Positions 10,500-22,259 are shown, numbered from the stretch's first letter. The stretch is DNA of 64,000 bases from Acridotheres tristis (GCA_037013685.1 CM072906.1:9360001-9424000); one strand, 5' to 3'. Translations and numbers: made by a program. Notes: a model not told the origin generated them from the sequence alone.

Positions 10500-10629
10500 G
10501 TGGGTGAGTGATGGAGGCAGAGCTCAGAACAAACCTGGGCTGTCATTAGGCTGGAAATGCAATCTGGAAATGCTGGAAATGCGAGGGGAGAGGCCATGGG
10601 AGGCTTAGCAAGGAGCTGCTCCCGTTATG
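10500..10629. other. Unassigned spacer
   Basis: Unique sequence with a small GGAAATGC motif repeated near 10551-10580. Nothing else seen. Confidence 0.35.
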
Positions 10630-11190
10630 GGAATTTAATGCACCCGGTGGAATCTAAGTGCAGGTCATCAGGTTTTATTGGCACGGTGCAGACATGCAGG
10701 GTGATGGACTGATCTGGCAAAACATTAACAAAGATAAAAAATAATCCCAGATCAGGTTTTGTAGTGGGTATCATTGAAATCAGAGCAAATGCTGCTCTTC
10801 AGGTGCTCGTGTGCTCGTCCCAGGTAATTTCTGCTGCTGTAGATAGTCTTTTATATGGAGTTTGCAGATAAATTTTTTTGTCTGACACATATCTAGAACT
10901 TATACAGTCACCTACTAATTTAAACCAATTTGCCCTAGGTGATGGGTGAATACACTTGAAAATTAAATGGGTCTGATTTAAGCATCCCTTCTCTGAAGCC
11001 AAAGATTATATAATTAAATTAAAAGAAAATGTGTTTTATAATAAACTGTATTTCCTCTTGGCAAAATCCAATTTTGAAACAAGATTGTAATATCATATCT
11101 AAAAATGTTTTCCCATGGGTATTACCAGTCTATTTCATTTAATTGTTTTCACCCATCATATTATGTGCTTTCAAAGTAGTGAAATGAGTG
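10630..11190. other. AT-rich candidate conserved non-coding element
   Basis: Repeat-free with many preserved-looking words: GGAATCTAAGTGCAGGTCATC, CAAAACATTAACAAAG, GTCTTTTATATGG, ACTAATTTAAACCAATTTG, AATTAAATGGGTCTG, TTATATAATTAAATT, TGTTTTCACCCATC. No frame stays open with coding-like composition. Sequence of this kind is typical of enhancers around developmental genes, but this is inferred. Confidence 0.35.
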
Positions 11191-11685
11191 TGGTTTTTAC
11201 GAAGAACAAGGGAGGAAATGGCAGGGAGAGGGAAGGTTGGCTCCTTTCCCAGGAGAAGCTTCTGGAAAAAAATGAAAAGTGGGCACCTCACTGCCAGCCC
11301 CGGGCTCTCAGTTGCTGGCTGGGTGGTGGAAGGGGATGCCAGGGCAGTGCCAGGCCCTTGGCACCTCTGGTTCTCCTCCTGTGCTCGGGGTCTGGCACAG
11401 GGAGGATCTCCCTGAGCTGCACTCGGAGCATTTTGCACTTGGGCAGAAAATCTTTAACACCTTGGGCAGCTGGGGGCTCCTTGCCCAGCCTGGGCTGCTC
11501 AGGGGGTTTGGGGATGCCAGAGGTTTTCCCAGGGTGTTCCCAGCAGGATCAGACCCCCAGGCTGACAGGGAACTGTTGTAGGACCAGCAGCATTTTGGGG
11601 TGGGATCCCTGTGGGTGCCACGGCCACCCTGCTGTCCCAGGACCTGGGGGCAGGGGAAATGGCACATAAATCCAGGATACATTTC
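11191..11685. other. Unassigned GC-rich sequence
   Basis: Three overlapping open frames of 75-184 codons occur on the plus strand and more on the minus strand. None shows a recognisable domain or preferred frame, so no gene is called. Confidence 0.4.
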
Positions 11686-11900
11686 TAATTAAATATGAGC
11701 CGATTCACCTGTAATTAATACGCTTATTTTCTTCTGCCTGCATTTATCTGTTTGTGTGCCAGCAGCACTGCAGATGGGTGTGGATGTCACTGCCATACTC
11801 CCACTTCTCATTAACCTTTACACTCCTGATGATAACTTCTGATTCTGCATTGATTTGGCGAACTTTGGCAAAATTCTTCAGCAGACCAGCAAGAGGAGCT
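11686..11900. other. AT-rich candidate conserved non-coding element
   Basis: TTCTAATTAAATATGAGCC, CACCTGTAATTAATACGC, TGCATTTATCTGTTTG, CATTAACC and GCATTGATTTGGCG give a dense set of TAATTA-type homeodomain words in a short repeat-free block between two GC-rich stretches. Confidence 0.38.
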
Positions 11901-12859
11901 GGAGGTGTGTGCCCATCCTCATCCTGGTGAATCCTGCTGGCTCTGCTCAGCCCCAGGGCTGGAGGTGCCAAGAAATGGGGGCAGAGCAACATCTCGGTGC
12001 TGGTGAGACCCTGCTGGACCCATTTATTTTATTATTTTATTGGTGATCAGCAATTCATTAATTAGGGCCAGAGGAGAGGGGAGCAGCACAAATATCCATG
12101 AACAGAGCTCGGCACAAACCCTGCTGGGGAAGGAAAAACCCCTCCCACCCTGGGAAGGGACACCTCTGTCATCCCAAATACCTCCTTTTTTATTTGGTTT
12201 AGAAAGCCTTGATTCTGTTTTTATATTTATTTTTCTGCCAGGAGTGCCTGACAACTTTGGGCATCCCCACCAGTGCGGGCGGGCAGCATCCTCTCCCTCT
12301 GCCTCTCTCCCCACCAAAAAAAAAAAAAAAAAAGGAGTTTTCTCCTAGAAAAACTTCCTAGAACTCGCTGATTTTTTAACACCAGCAGGGTTACAGGGTT
12401 CCCCCTAAGCTCGGGGACGGATCGAGTCAGTGCCAGCTTCTCGGTGACAATCCTGGGTGTCCCCAAAATTCCGGGCACGCTCGGGATGAGGGAGGGAGCA
12501 GCGCGGGGCTGCCTCGCAAATCCTTGCCAAGCTTTTACCGGGGAAAACGTTGATGAAAGCAGCATCGAGCAGGGGCTGGAAGGGGAATTTTGTGATGGTT
12601 GTGGGTTTTAGCTCGCCCTGGTGGTTTGCCCGAGGTGGGATGGGGATGGCAGCGGTGCTGCCCCAGCCCCGGGGCACCAGCAGGACCAGGGAATTCACGA
12701 GGGATGCGATTTCCAGGGGCTGTTCCACTGCTGTCAGCCATTTTAGGTTCTGAATCCTATTTCCCTGGTGCTTCCGAGAGAAGCTTTTGGGGGAGTCCCC
12801 AGCTAAAACTCAAATTTGCATTTAAATGGAGATTTTTTTTTTTTTTTTTTTTTTTTTAA
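11901..12859. other. Unassigned sequence with homopolymer runs
   Basis: An A-run lies at about 12316-12333 and a T-run at about 12832-12857. 12390-12520 is CpG-richer (GCTCGGGGACGGATCGAG, CCGGGCACGCTCGGG). Short open frames overlap on both strands with no domain. 12040-12070 contains TTATTGGTGATCAGCAATTC and TTAATTAGGGCC, possibly a small regulatory word cluster. Confidence 0.35.
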
Positions 12860-13340
12860 TGAGCAGGATGCATGGGAGACTAAGACTATTAGGTTTCCTT
12901 GTGGGAGAGTGCAGAATTCTCTCACCTTTTACTTCCCAGCCCCTTTAATGCACGCTTTAAATTAGACATTAAAAAAAGAAAAAAAAAGAAAATAAAAGGA
13001 AAGAATGGAGCGTCTTTAAGGAGAATATAATCATAAACAAATAAGTCTGGTTGCCCTTGCAGCAGAACTAATCTTCCCTCAGCTGAGCTGTGATATAGAT
13101 CAGTAACAAGAGCCACGCGCAGGGGGTTCCTTTGAAATGCATAATACCTCCTCGTATAAATTGGAGTTGGTGTGATGGAGCTGTGAGATGACATATTGTG
13201 GCATGACCCCTCTCCACTGATTGTGGGTGAACCCTGCAAAGGTAAATCTAACACGGCGCTCACATCAGACAATTTCATTTTCATCACCCAGGGACAAAAA
13301 CATGGCAACAGAATCTTTTCAAATGATAATCTGCATGCTA
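12860..13340. other. Candidate conserved non-coding element
   Basis: Words such as CTTTAATGCACGC, GAAATGCATAATACC, GTGATATAGATCAGTAACAAG, GTATAAATTGGAG, ACATTTTCATTTTC-like and TTTCAAATGATAATCTGCATGC occur in repeat-free sequence immediately left of a long polypyrimidine tract. No coding frame. Conservation inferred from texture only. Confidence 0.37.
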
Positions 13341-13770
13341 GGCGGAATATTTTCCCTTCCTCCTTTCCTTTTTTTTTTTTTCTTCCTCTTATTTTTTTTT
13401 TTTTGCTTTTTTTTGCATGTTCAATTCATGATGTAGGTGAGAGGAATTATAAATTGCTTCCAAAGTTCATTCATTCCCTTCTTCTCGTTCTTCCCTTTCT
13501 TTTCCTCCTTCTCCTTTGGCTTTTGTTCTCTCTCCCTTTTCCTTTCTTTTTTTTCCTGCCTTTGTCTCCTTCTCTTTCACTTTTTTCTCTTCTTTATCTC
13601 TCTTATTTTTATTTTCTGTTCCTCCTCTTTCATCTTTTATCTCTTCTTTTTCCCCCCCTTTTTAACATTTTATTTTTCTTTTTATGCCCCCCCCCTTTTT
13701 TTCCCCTCTTCTTTCTCCTTTTCTCTTTTCCCTCCCTTTATTATTTTTCTTTTTTCTTCCTCCATCTAAA
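13341..13770 (+). repeat. 430-bp polypyrimidine (C/T) tract
   Basis: The plus strand is almost entirely T and C, with T9-T12 runs, C7-C9 runs and only scattered purines. One interruption near 13415-13470 contains ATTCATGATG and AAATTGC. Such tracts can adopt triplex (H-DNA) structures. The Phe/Leu/Ser-rich open frames across it are composition artefacts. Confidence 0.92.
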
Positions 13771-14070
13771 AGTTTGGCATTGTGTGTGTGTGTGTAACTG
13801 ATTCATTCTTCTCATCCCCTCAGGGACATCCAGTAATAATGATTTATAGGAGTGCAAAAATCTCTGCTCTTGCTGTTCACAACTCATATCCCTCCCACCC
13901 TCCAAAAAAGGGAGTTTTTCTGTACAAAACCTTCCCTCCCCTCTCTCCCTTTGCCCTCCTGCACTTCTCCAGTCAATATTAGGGGAATTCAGCTGGTTTG
14001 CCTCATGCCAACCAGGAATATTTAGTCCTGCAACACCAACTCTCACCTGGAGCTCTTGGCATTGACTCAG
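13771..14070. other. Unassigned sequence with short (TG)n
   Basis: (TG)7 at 13781-13794, then unique sequence. It includes GACATCCAGTAATAATGATTTATAGG, which has an AT-rich regulatory look but is too short to judge. Confidence 0.4.
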
Positions 14071-14424
14071 ATGATGCCCTGGCTGCTCTTTGTAGGGTTT
14101 GTGTAGGGTTTGATACTCTGAGACTGAGAAAATGTAAGAATTCCCCTTTAATCCCCATCAAATAGTGCCATGGCTGCTCTTTGCAGGGTTTGTGTAGGGT
14201 TTGATACTCTAAGACTGAGAAAATGTAAGAATTCCCCTTTAATCCCCATCAGATGATGCCCTGGCTGCTCTTTGCAGGGTTTGTGTAGGGTTTGATACTC
14301 TGAGACTGAGGAAATATAAGAATTCCCCTTTAATCCCCATCAGATGATGCCCTGGCTGCTCTTTGTAGGGTTTGTGTAGGGTTTGATACTCTGAGACTGA
14401 GAAAATGTAAAAATCTCCCTTTAA
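14071..14424. repeat. 91-bp tandem repeat, four copies with exact period
   Basis: Copies start at 14071, 14162, 14253 and 14344, exactly 91 bases apart, with the fourth ending early at about 14424. Each contains CTGGCTGCTCTTTG, AGGGTTTGTGTAGGGTTTG, ATACTCTGAGACTGAG and, in the complete copies, CCCCTTTAATCCCCATCA. Differences are single substitutions, so the expansion is young. No mobile-element family recognised. Confidence 0.95.
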
Positions 14425-15889
14425 TGTGATGCCTCTGACTCCCCATAAACCATTCCCCTCGCGATCCCAGGTGGGTTTGCCAGCCCTGGCAGCTGCCTGG
14501 AGGGGTGGCAATTGCCAGTGCCCACCCAGTGCCCAGAGCAGGGCTTTGGGCAGGCCTGGAGGGTGTGTGGTGTGCTGGACCCAGGGCTGAGCTGTGCCAG
14601 GGCAGCCCCCTGTGCCCAAAACCTGCCCCGTGTCACACCCACCAGGACACGGAGGAGCAGTCCAGGAGCCTGCCCTTAGGGCACAGAAGAGTTTTGGTGA
14701 GAGGTGCCACTCCTGCCTCTGCATCCTCCTGCCTGGCTCTTTGTCCTGGTACAATCTGTGCTAATTAATCGCTCTGCTGATCACCGCGCTGCCAGCGCCT
14801 TGGGCTGGCGACTTGTGGCAGTGGCTGTGGCCCTGCTCCCCTCCAGGCAGGACCCAGGAGGAGTTGGGGACAGTTCTGGGGGGGGTCATGGACACCTCTT
14901 CTCTTCCCTCTGTGGGATTATTGCTGGAGCAGCTCTGGGGGTGGCACAGGGGCTGTCCCTGGTGTCCCTCTGCCTTCCTCCACTGCCCATCCTTGGCTGC
15001 CTTGGAGGGAGCTTTGGGGAGTCTCCACTGCCTGTCTGTGCCTCAGTTTCCCCACCACCATAACAGATCCTCAGTTTGATTTATGAAGTGATGCAGAGCT
15101 CACAGGTTTGAGGAGCTCTGCAGGTACCAGGAGTCACCGATCCCCCTCGGAGAGGAAAAACAGACGGAGCAACAAGACTTTTGATGCTTTTGTGCTGCCA
15201 ATTAAACAATCCTGCCCCAGCCAGGGTGGGAAGGATGAAATCTGCTCCCGGATTGGGGCCGTGGTGTCCCTGATCCCGCGGTGTCCCCAGTGCTGAGTGA
15301 CACGGCCAGTGCCAGCATCAGCCGGTGACACCCAGATGGGTTTGTCTGTTCCATGCAGCGTGATTACCACCTCCTCCCCTCACAGCACGGCAGCCAAATT
15401 GAAGGAGAAAAGGTCAGAAAGCCCTGGTCATCCTCTCCCTTCCTCCCAAATCACTCGTTGCCCTGGATGGAAATGAGAAATGACAGGAGCCCGTGTCACC
15501 TGGGAGCGGAGGGAGCTGCTGGGAGCAGGGCTGGGTGAGAGCAGCGTGCCCAGAGCCGGGCTCTGCCTGCTGCTCCTGGCATCTGCCAGCACCAAAGTGA
15601 CAGTGACAAGTCCTTTGATTAGAAAAATGTCCCCGCCACCGCCTCCCGCCTGCCCCTGTGGAAAGGTTTGTGGGAAGCATCACCCTCTGCTTAAAATCCT
15701 TGCTGCAGAGGGAGGTCAGCTAGGGAATGGATTTTATTTTATTTTATTTTATTTTTTTTTTGGAGCAGCAATGTGTCAGGTCCAGGAGAATCTCAGCCTT
15801 GTTTGTTTATTTTTTTGTTTTCCCCTTCTTTTCCCCATTCTTCACTTATTTTTTTTTTTTTTTTTTAGAGGAGGGACAGTATTGACAGC
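14425..15889. other. Unassigned GC-rich sequence with T-rich simple DNA at the right
   Basis: Unique, G+C-rich, with overlapping open frames of 60-145 codons and no recognisable domain. (TTTTA)n simple DNA lies near 15733-15760 and a T18-type run near 15848-15866. 14758-14790 holds GTGCTAATTAATCGCTC and 15070-15100 TCAGTTTGATTTATGAAGTG, which may be short regulatory words. Confidence 0.38.
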
Positions 15890-16080
15890 ACCCATGCAGT
15901 TGTTATCCCTTGTGTGAAGAGCTCCTTACCTCGGTGCTTTCCAAGAGAAGTGTAATCACTTCGGGCTGTTTTGCACTGCTAATTGTGCTAATTGTGTTTC
16001 TATTTTTATGCAAATGTGAAAATCCTCATTTGATCCTTCTAAAAAAATACTATTTTTACTACCAAGCGCCTTTACTTGGG
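15890..16080. other. Candidate conserved non-coding element with an octamer
   Basis: Repeat-free AT-rich block: GTGTAATCACTTCGG, CACTGCTAATTGTGC duplicated as GTGCTAATTGTGTTTC, TATGCAAATGTG, CTCATTTGATCC and ACCAAGCGCC. TAATTG homeodomain cores together with a perfect POU octamer suggest a neural or developmental enhancer. Confidence 0.42.
16008..16015 (+). promoter_or_regulatory. POU octamer ATGCAAAT
   Basis: Exact ATGCAAAT, the POU-domain (OCT/BRN) octamer, about 30 bases after two TAATTG homeodomain cores. Eight-base matches are expected by chance about once per 65 kb per strand; the setting gives it some weight. Confidence 0.35.
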
Positions 16081-16800
16081 TTTCAGGGAGGAAGTGCTGC
16101 TCTGAGAAGGCTGGAGGACATCACAAAAGGAAAAAGGCAGATTCAATATTTGCCACAGATGTGCAGGACGTGGTGGCAAAACGGGCTGGGGAAGGAGATG
16201 ATGACAGGTAGGGAAGGTGAGAAGTGGCTGCAGGATTGTCTCTGTCGAGGTAGGTGAGATAACCCAGCTCTGTAATGCCTCACCCAGCTGCAAAGCTGCC
16301 CAGAAAATTGATCTTTTCATAATATTTTTACTTAAAACTCTTCCCCAACTCCCCCTGCCTTTAATGGGGCGCGTGGCATTTTAAAATTTTCTTTCTTTCT
16401 TGTTTGTAGAAGAAAAACTTTTCCACGGGAAACACTGGGAAACAACCCCTCCCTTTTTCTGGTGGGTTTTGTTCATTTTGGAAATGGGGTCGTTAGAACA
16501 GAGGGGCTGTGCCTGGGGTGTGCAGAGCCTCACCTGCCTCCCAGACCAAACCCATCGCCCCTGACAGCACAAATCCAACCATTTCCCCACCATTCCACTC
16601 GCAGGGGAAAGCCACAGAAATGAGAGAAAGACAAACGCTCGCTGTCCAGGTGCAAAGTGTTTTCCCAGCACGGAGATTTTTTTTTTTTTCCAGCTCGGTC
16701 TCCATGGATGCTCCAGAGGGAAGAACTTCTCCAGCTGCTCACCCTCCCCTCCCTGGTGCTGCTGGTTCTGTGCACTCACAGATTTTTAAGATAAGGTGCT
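16081..16800. other. Unassigned sequence
   Basis: Unique mixed-composition sequence with short open frames on both strands. A T13-type run lies near 16677-16689. Nothing recognised. Confidence 0.35.
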
Positions 16801-17440
16801 TTTGTTTCCCAGCTGTGTCTGGGTCACCGTTTGGAACTGATATGACAGGCCTAAGGCTAGCAGAGGAATTTGTTACAAGTTCCCATTTCGGGAACGTGTC
16901 GCCAGCCCAATAGCCTATTTACTCTCTGGGGGATCTATTTTTAAAAGTTATTAGCAGATTACTGGTTTTCTATCAACCTCAGGCACCAATCTCCCAAAGA
17001 TACCATTGTACTTTAATAAGGTGCATTTGATAATCCTCAGATAAAGGCGTTTGAAGTGAGGGGGAGGAGAGGGAGAAACTCTTGCACCGACTCAAGTAAG
17101 GGACACACAGGCCACAAAAGGGTTAAACACACTCGTGTTTCTAAATGGCTGAACTACTGTATGTTGTAGTTTTCAACTGCAAATCATCTTTAATAGCAGA
17201 CATCACGGGATGGCTCATTACATTAAGCTATTTTTCATGCTATCTCCTGTAATATCCTTTAATCCAATGCGTTTCAAATCACCTCAGGCTAAAATAAGAG
17301 ACATAGCGATGTAATAGCCTAGTGTATTAGTGGGTTAATTGCCCTGTTGTACTCTCTAGTAGATATCTCTGGAATGAGTTCTATATTAATTGTAAATTGC
17401 TTAATACATTTAACTCCTTGAGCAGCTTGGTCCTCCACTC
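16801..17440. other. Strong candidate conserved non-coding element cluster
   Basis: About 640 repeat-free bases without homopolymer expansion. Words include CTAAGGCTAGCAGAGG, TTAGCAGATTACTGG, CTTTAATAAGGTGCATTTG, GTTGTAGTTTTCAAC, CTCATTACATTAAGC, CTTTAATCCAATGCG, AATAGCCTAGTGTATTAG and TTAATTGTAAATTGC. The only purine-rich break is GAGGGGGAGGAGAGGG near 17056. All six frames carry frequent stops, which rules out an exon of this size. This is one of the best enhancer candidates in the window by texture. Confidence 0.45.
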
Positions 17441-17648
17441 TGTCTTTAATGAACAAGGAAAGTTTGGAGTTGGGGACAGTTGGGATTTTTGGTGGCCAAG
17501 GCAGCGAGGTGCCTGGCCCTTCCCCACGAGCTCTGAGCACTCACATCATCCTCTGGAGAGTCAGCCTGGAGCACTAAAAGGAAATTATTGCTTTTTTCCT
17601 GGCAGGTGCCAAGTTCTGCAGGCTGCAAAGCCTCAACACTGCACTCAG
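17441..17648. other. Unassigned spacer
   Basis: Unique sequence between an AT-rich block and a minisatellite. Nothing recognised. Confidence 0.35.
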
Positions 17649-18447
17649 AGGGTGCTCAGAGCCAAATCCTGAGCCCAGGATGATCAGAATCCAATCTTTG
17701 AGCCCAGGATGATCAGAACCAAATCTCTGAGCCCAGCATGATCAGACCAAATTTATCCCTGAGCCCAGGATGATCAGAACCAACTGCTTGAACCCAGGAT
17801 ACTCAGAACTAAATTTATCCCTGAGCTCAGGATGCTCAGAGCCCAATTCTTGAGCCCAGGATGCTCAGACTAAATCTATCCCTGAGCCCAGGATGCTCAG
17901 AACCAAATCCTGAGCCCAAGATTATCAGAACCAATTCCTTGAGCCCAGGATGCTCAGAACCAAATCCCTGAGCTCAGGATGCTCAGAACTAAATCCTGAG
18001 CCCAAGGTTACCAGATCCAACTCCTTGAGCCCAGGATGATCAAAACCAAATCCTGAGCTCAGGATGCTCAGAACTAAATCCCTGAGCCCAAGATTACCAT
18101 ATCCAACTCCTTGAGCCCAGGATGCTCAGAACCAAATCCTGAGCCCAAGATTATCAGAACCAACTCCTTGAGCCCAGGATGCTCAGACTAAATCTATCCC
18201 TGAGCCCAGGATGCTCAGAACCAAATCCCTGAGCTCAGGATGCTCAGACCAAATTTATCCCTGAGCTCAGGATGCTCAGAACCAAATCCCTGAGCTCAGG
18301 ATGCTCAGACCAAATTTATCCCTGAGCCCAGGATGCTCAGAACTAAATCCCTGAGCCCAGGATTCTCAGAACCAAATCCTGAGCCCAAGGTTACCAGATC
18401 CAACTCCTTGAGCCCAGGATGATCAAAACCAAATCCCTGAGCCCAGG
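17649..18447. repeat. ~29-bp minisatellite (GAGCCCAGGATGATCAGAAC core), about 27 copies
   Basis: GAGC(C/T)CAGGATG(A/C)TCAGA(A/C) is followed by CAAATCC(CT) or AAATTTATCCCT linkers of 28-32 bases. Variants such as CCCAAGATTATCAGAACC and CAAGGTTACCAGATCC recur as blocks, so groups of two or three units were copied together. Stops are frequent, so there is no significant open frame. Confidence 0.95.
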
Positions 18448-19130
18448 TCTTGCACAGGACCAGGGCTGGCACTGCAGAGCTGCAGGACATTGTGCCCTGG
18501 CCATCCCTGAGCTGGACAATCAGAGGAGGGGGGAGAAAAAGGGGAAGCTTTAAATAACACCTAAGATTTTGTCTTGCCAGTGCCGTGGCCAGGAAGGGAA
18601 GATGGATGAAGTGCTCTGCAGCTCTGCCAGAGGATGCAGCAGTGCCTCACTGACACATCCAGCTCACAAACTATCCCCCATAACCGCAGCAGCTGCTTTG
18701 CTAAAATTCCTCCTGCAGCACCAGGCAGATTTGCAGTCACTTCTCTGAATATTGGAGCATAAGTGTCACCAGGCTACCGGAGGGTAATGCCACTGATTTC
18801 TTTGGATTGCTCCCAGTGTACATCAAGGGGGTGCAAAAGGAACAGGCACAGTGCAGGCTGGAGCAAGTTGTATGATTTTCATTCTTTATCCATTTCTTTT
18901 GGGACATTCTGGGTTCTAAAACTCCTGGTGAAAATGTTAGTGCCAATTTAAAGGAAAGGCACGGAGGAGGAATGCTGGAAAGCTTCTTGCTTTGAAACTT
19001 TGGGAGAAATTCTTCTCTGAGGTGCCACCAATTGCAGGATTACTGCAGGTCAGTGGTCTGAATTTCACCTTGTGACCCAAAATCCTGTCCCCAGCACAAC
19101 GTGGCCATGGAGCAGCACCTTGGCTGCACT
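18448..19130. other. Unassigned sequence
   Basis: Unique mixed-composition sequence. 18720-18960 holds two short opposing open frames with no domain. Nothing recognised. Confidence 0.35.
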
Positions 19131-20045
19131 ATGGATCCCTTTCTTTACACCTGACATCAGCTCTATTTTATCTATTAAATATAATGTCATAAAGGATATT
19201 GGCCACTCAGGACACCTTCAGTAAAACTTGAAATATAATCTCAGATTCCAGTGGTTCTAATGGAGCAGCTGAAGGGTTTCACAGAAGAGCTGCTTTGCTT
19301 CAGGTTTTTTCCACCCCTGACCTCCCTGTGCTTTACATGGATTTGGGTTAAAAGTTTTAGTTTGGGCTAAAAGAAATATCATCCCTCTGTTTTAAAACCC
19401 AAGGGACTTGTGGATGTGCATGAGAATTTCATAATTTGTGAAGGAAAATGCATGTGAGACTAGGGAGACAGTTGGGCTTGGAAGGGAAGACACAAAGTGC
19501 TTAGGCTGCTGGAAAAAAAAATCCATCAAGTAATTCTCTCCCTATAAAATAGGTGGTAATGCAATCTGAGCTTAATTTTGATGGCACACTGTACTTCATA
19601 ACAGTGACAACACCTTAAAAATGTAATGAAAGGGCCTGATTTATTGCTGAAATAATCCATTTAGCACTCCAATAAATAAAAGGAGAAAATACAACCAATG
19701 TTTCGTCAGAAGTGGGGGGGGAAAGAGAGAAAAATTGCAGCGTGTAGCAGTTTTCTGGTAATGCATCCAGAGTTTTGGGGTTGATTATTTTCCTGAAGAC
19801 AAATATAAATTCCCAGTTAGATTTTTTCAGCTTTAGAGCTCACGTCCACTCTGCATTCCCTGTACTTTAAAAGCAGCAGCCCTGTGACACAGCCACGTTT
19901 GACTGACAAGGGGGAGGAGAAAACACTGAAAAGCCCAGAACTTACTGCCTTACAAATATTTGATTTTTGAATATGCTCTCGTAGCCATTAGGAAGTGCAA
20001 AGCAAACACATTTTCCCCTCGTGCCAAATTTGTTTTTAATACCAT
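19131..20045. other. AT-rich sequence with candidate conserved segments
   Basis: TCTATTTTATCTATTAAATATAATG near 19162, GCAATCTGAGCTTAATTTTGATGG near 19560, CTGATTTATTGCTGAAATAATCC near 19635 and CAAATATTTGATTTTTGAATATGC near 19955 are repeat-free and AT-rich. One A9 run occurs near 19511. Regulatory function is only inferred. Confidence 0.3.
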
Positions 20046-21430
20046 GAGGTGACTCCTGCAAATGTCAGCTCCACCCTCCTTCCCCTGTCCCACTTGGGCC
20101 ACGGTGGAGCCTGGTGGGTTTTACACTCCCCCTGCATCATTTCTATTAATCTCTTTAATCTGCTCCAGGGCCTGGCAGTGGCAATGAAAAGGAAAAGCAA
20201 TAAAATGCTCCCGTGGCAGATGTCTGTGTTCAGGTGCTGCTGCTTCTCCAGAGATGGAGAAAACTTCCCAAAGCACCAAGAGCCACAGAGGAGGAGTGGG
20301 CTGAGGGTTCTGGATTCTGGCCACAAAGGTTTGAAGGCCATGGGTGCTTCAGGGTGACCCAATTGTGGGTTTTTCAGCACCTGAAGGAGCCGAATAAAAA
20401 GATGGAGATTTTCCAAGAGGCTGGAGTGGCACTGGTGGGGGTTTAAAGAGGGAGAAATTCTGTTCCCATCTCCCAGCCCAGGGCTGCCCAGTGTTTCACT
20501 AAACCGAATTCCCCTCTTGTCATCTCAGTCCCTTTCTTCCGTTTCCAAATTTCCAGATTGTTTTTTTTTTTCCCCCCACTGCATTTTATTTCATCATATC
20601 TCCTTTCCAGAGGGTTTGTTACGCTTTGTCCTCGGATTTCAAGATTTCATTCCTTTTCCTGAAAGGAACAGTTTCCTTTGGAAAAAAAAGGATGAAAGAA
20701 CGAATGGATGAAAAAAAACGAGGGGAGAAAAACCAGCAAAACGAAGCCAGGCTGCCCTTTTTTGGGGGGGATATTTTGCTTTGAGGCTCTCGGAGCAGCT
20801 TTTCCTGCTTCTCCATCCCTCGTGGCCAGGTCTCAGGCAGCCAAAGCTGCAGGAATGGCCCCGGTCCCACAACGCCCTGCCCAGCCCTAATTGCCCTGTT
20901 TGTTTTGCAATAAGTGATTCCTGCCTGTCTTGGGCTGGATTGTTTTTCACACCATTAAATGAAGTTCTGCTGTATTGATCCCTGTTTTTCCAATTTGAAG
21001 CCTGAAAAGTGATGAAGACATTTTCTTGTTTTCTCGCGTACTTTTTCTTTTTTTTTTTTTCTTTTTTCCCCCCCCACTCAGTTCATTTAGGTGACCTGTC
21101 TTTAGTTCCTCGCTCTGCTCGCTGTAATTGCTTCTTCAGAGTGATGTTGCACCGCAGCCAGCGCTGGCTTGGTGGGAGTGATGGGGACAGCACGGAGCAG
21201 CATCTGACTCTGCTAAGGGCAGCAGAACAGCAGAGCCTGGCACAAAAACAGAGACAAGGGTGGGAGGCAGGCACAGGAGCCGTGCAGAAGGCGAGCAGGG
21301 GGCCAGGAGAGCTCAGCGGGGCTGCCAAAGCAGGAGCTGAGAACGAGGATGTTGTGAATGAAAGCAGGGGGATGAGGAACGGCCACCCCAAAAGGACCCC
21401 AGGCGTGAAAACCCACCCTAAAAAGGATTT
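20046..21430. other. Unassigned sequence with polypyrimidine runs
   Basis: Unique sequence with a T/C run near 20560-20580 and another at about 21045-21077 (T12, then C9). An open frame of 142 codons (21009-21437) has no domain and begins in the polypyrimidine run. 20640-20720 is rich in GGAAAAAAAAGG-type purine tracts. Confidence 0.35.
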
Positions 21431-21980
21431 CTGCTAGGGGGTGTGACCATGTAAAACAGATTAATGCATAGGCATCTATAGGTGGGGATGGATAATGAAT
21501 GTACAACGAGGGTGCGTGATTAACTCTGTCACGGAGCGATCGGGGAGGATTCTCTGAGCTTTCTCATCCTCAGAACCGCCGGGAAGTTTCTCTCTGGCTG
21601 CTTCTGCAGCATTTCCTGGGGAAGGTTTGGCACAAATGTCACCTCAGCAGCAGCTGCTGGAGCCTGGCTAGGGCAGGACCACTGGGCGGCTTTGTCCCTT
21701 CAGGGTGCCTCATATTTTGTTTAAGAGATGGAAGCGCGGTGGAACATTATCTTCGGACACGTATTGTCATTTTTGTCCTCCTTACCTCCGTGAAGAATCT
21801 CAATGCTCCCAGATTTCTGTTGGGCATTAATGGAGGGTGGGTTTTGCTGGAAGAAAATAGAGTGAGTGCTGAACTCGGGTTTGATTAAGGAAGGAGCAAT
21901 GGATGCTCCAACTCAGCCTCGACTGCGATAATTTAATGTGTGGTGTCTAAACCGAGCCCATGCACACAGAGAAGTTTTCC
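21431..21980. other. Candidate conserved non-coding segment
   Basis: ACCATGTAAAACAGATTAATGC, GCATAGGCATCTATAGG, GATAATGAATGTACAACG, GTGATTAACTCTG, then GAACATTATCTTCGG, CGTATTGTCATTTTTG, GGGCATTAATGG and CGATAATTTAATGTGTGG. Repeat-free and stop-rich. The GATTA/ATTAATG words point to homeodomain-type regulatory DNA. Confidence 0.35.
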
Positions 21981-22259
21981 AGTGGATTTTGGGAGGCTCC
22001 AGCCTTGCAGAATTCACTGACGGAAACCAGAAGTGCAGCAAAAATGGGAGGCTGGGGTTGTTGCCTGCATCCCTGAGCTGCTCCCACCGAGCCTGGCACA
22101 GGCTGGGATGCTCCAGGGGGAGGGAGGGAGGGAAGGAGGGAGGGCAGGAGCTCCCCTCGGTGTGTGGGCAGCGGCTGAACTTGCAGTTGGAGTTGGGAAT
22201 TGTGTCACAGCAGCAGCCCGGGCACCTCTGCACTCCCCGGGCTGCCTCCCCACGTGCTG
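21981..22259. other. Unassigned GC-rich sequence with (GGGA)n
   Basis: Short (GGGA)n/(GGAG)n simple tract near 22119-22150 within unique GC-rich sequence. Nothing else recognised. Confidence 0.45.
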
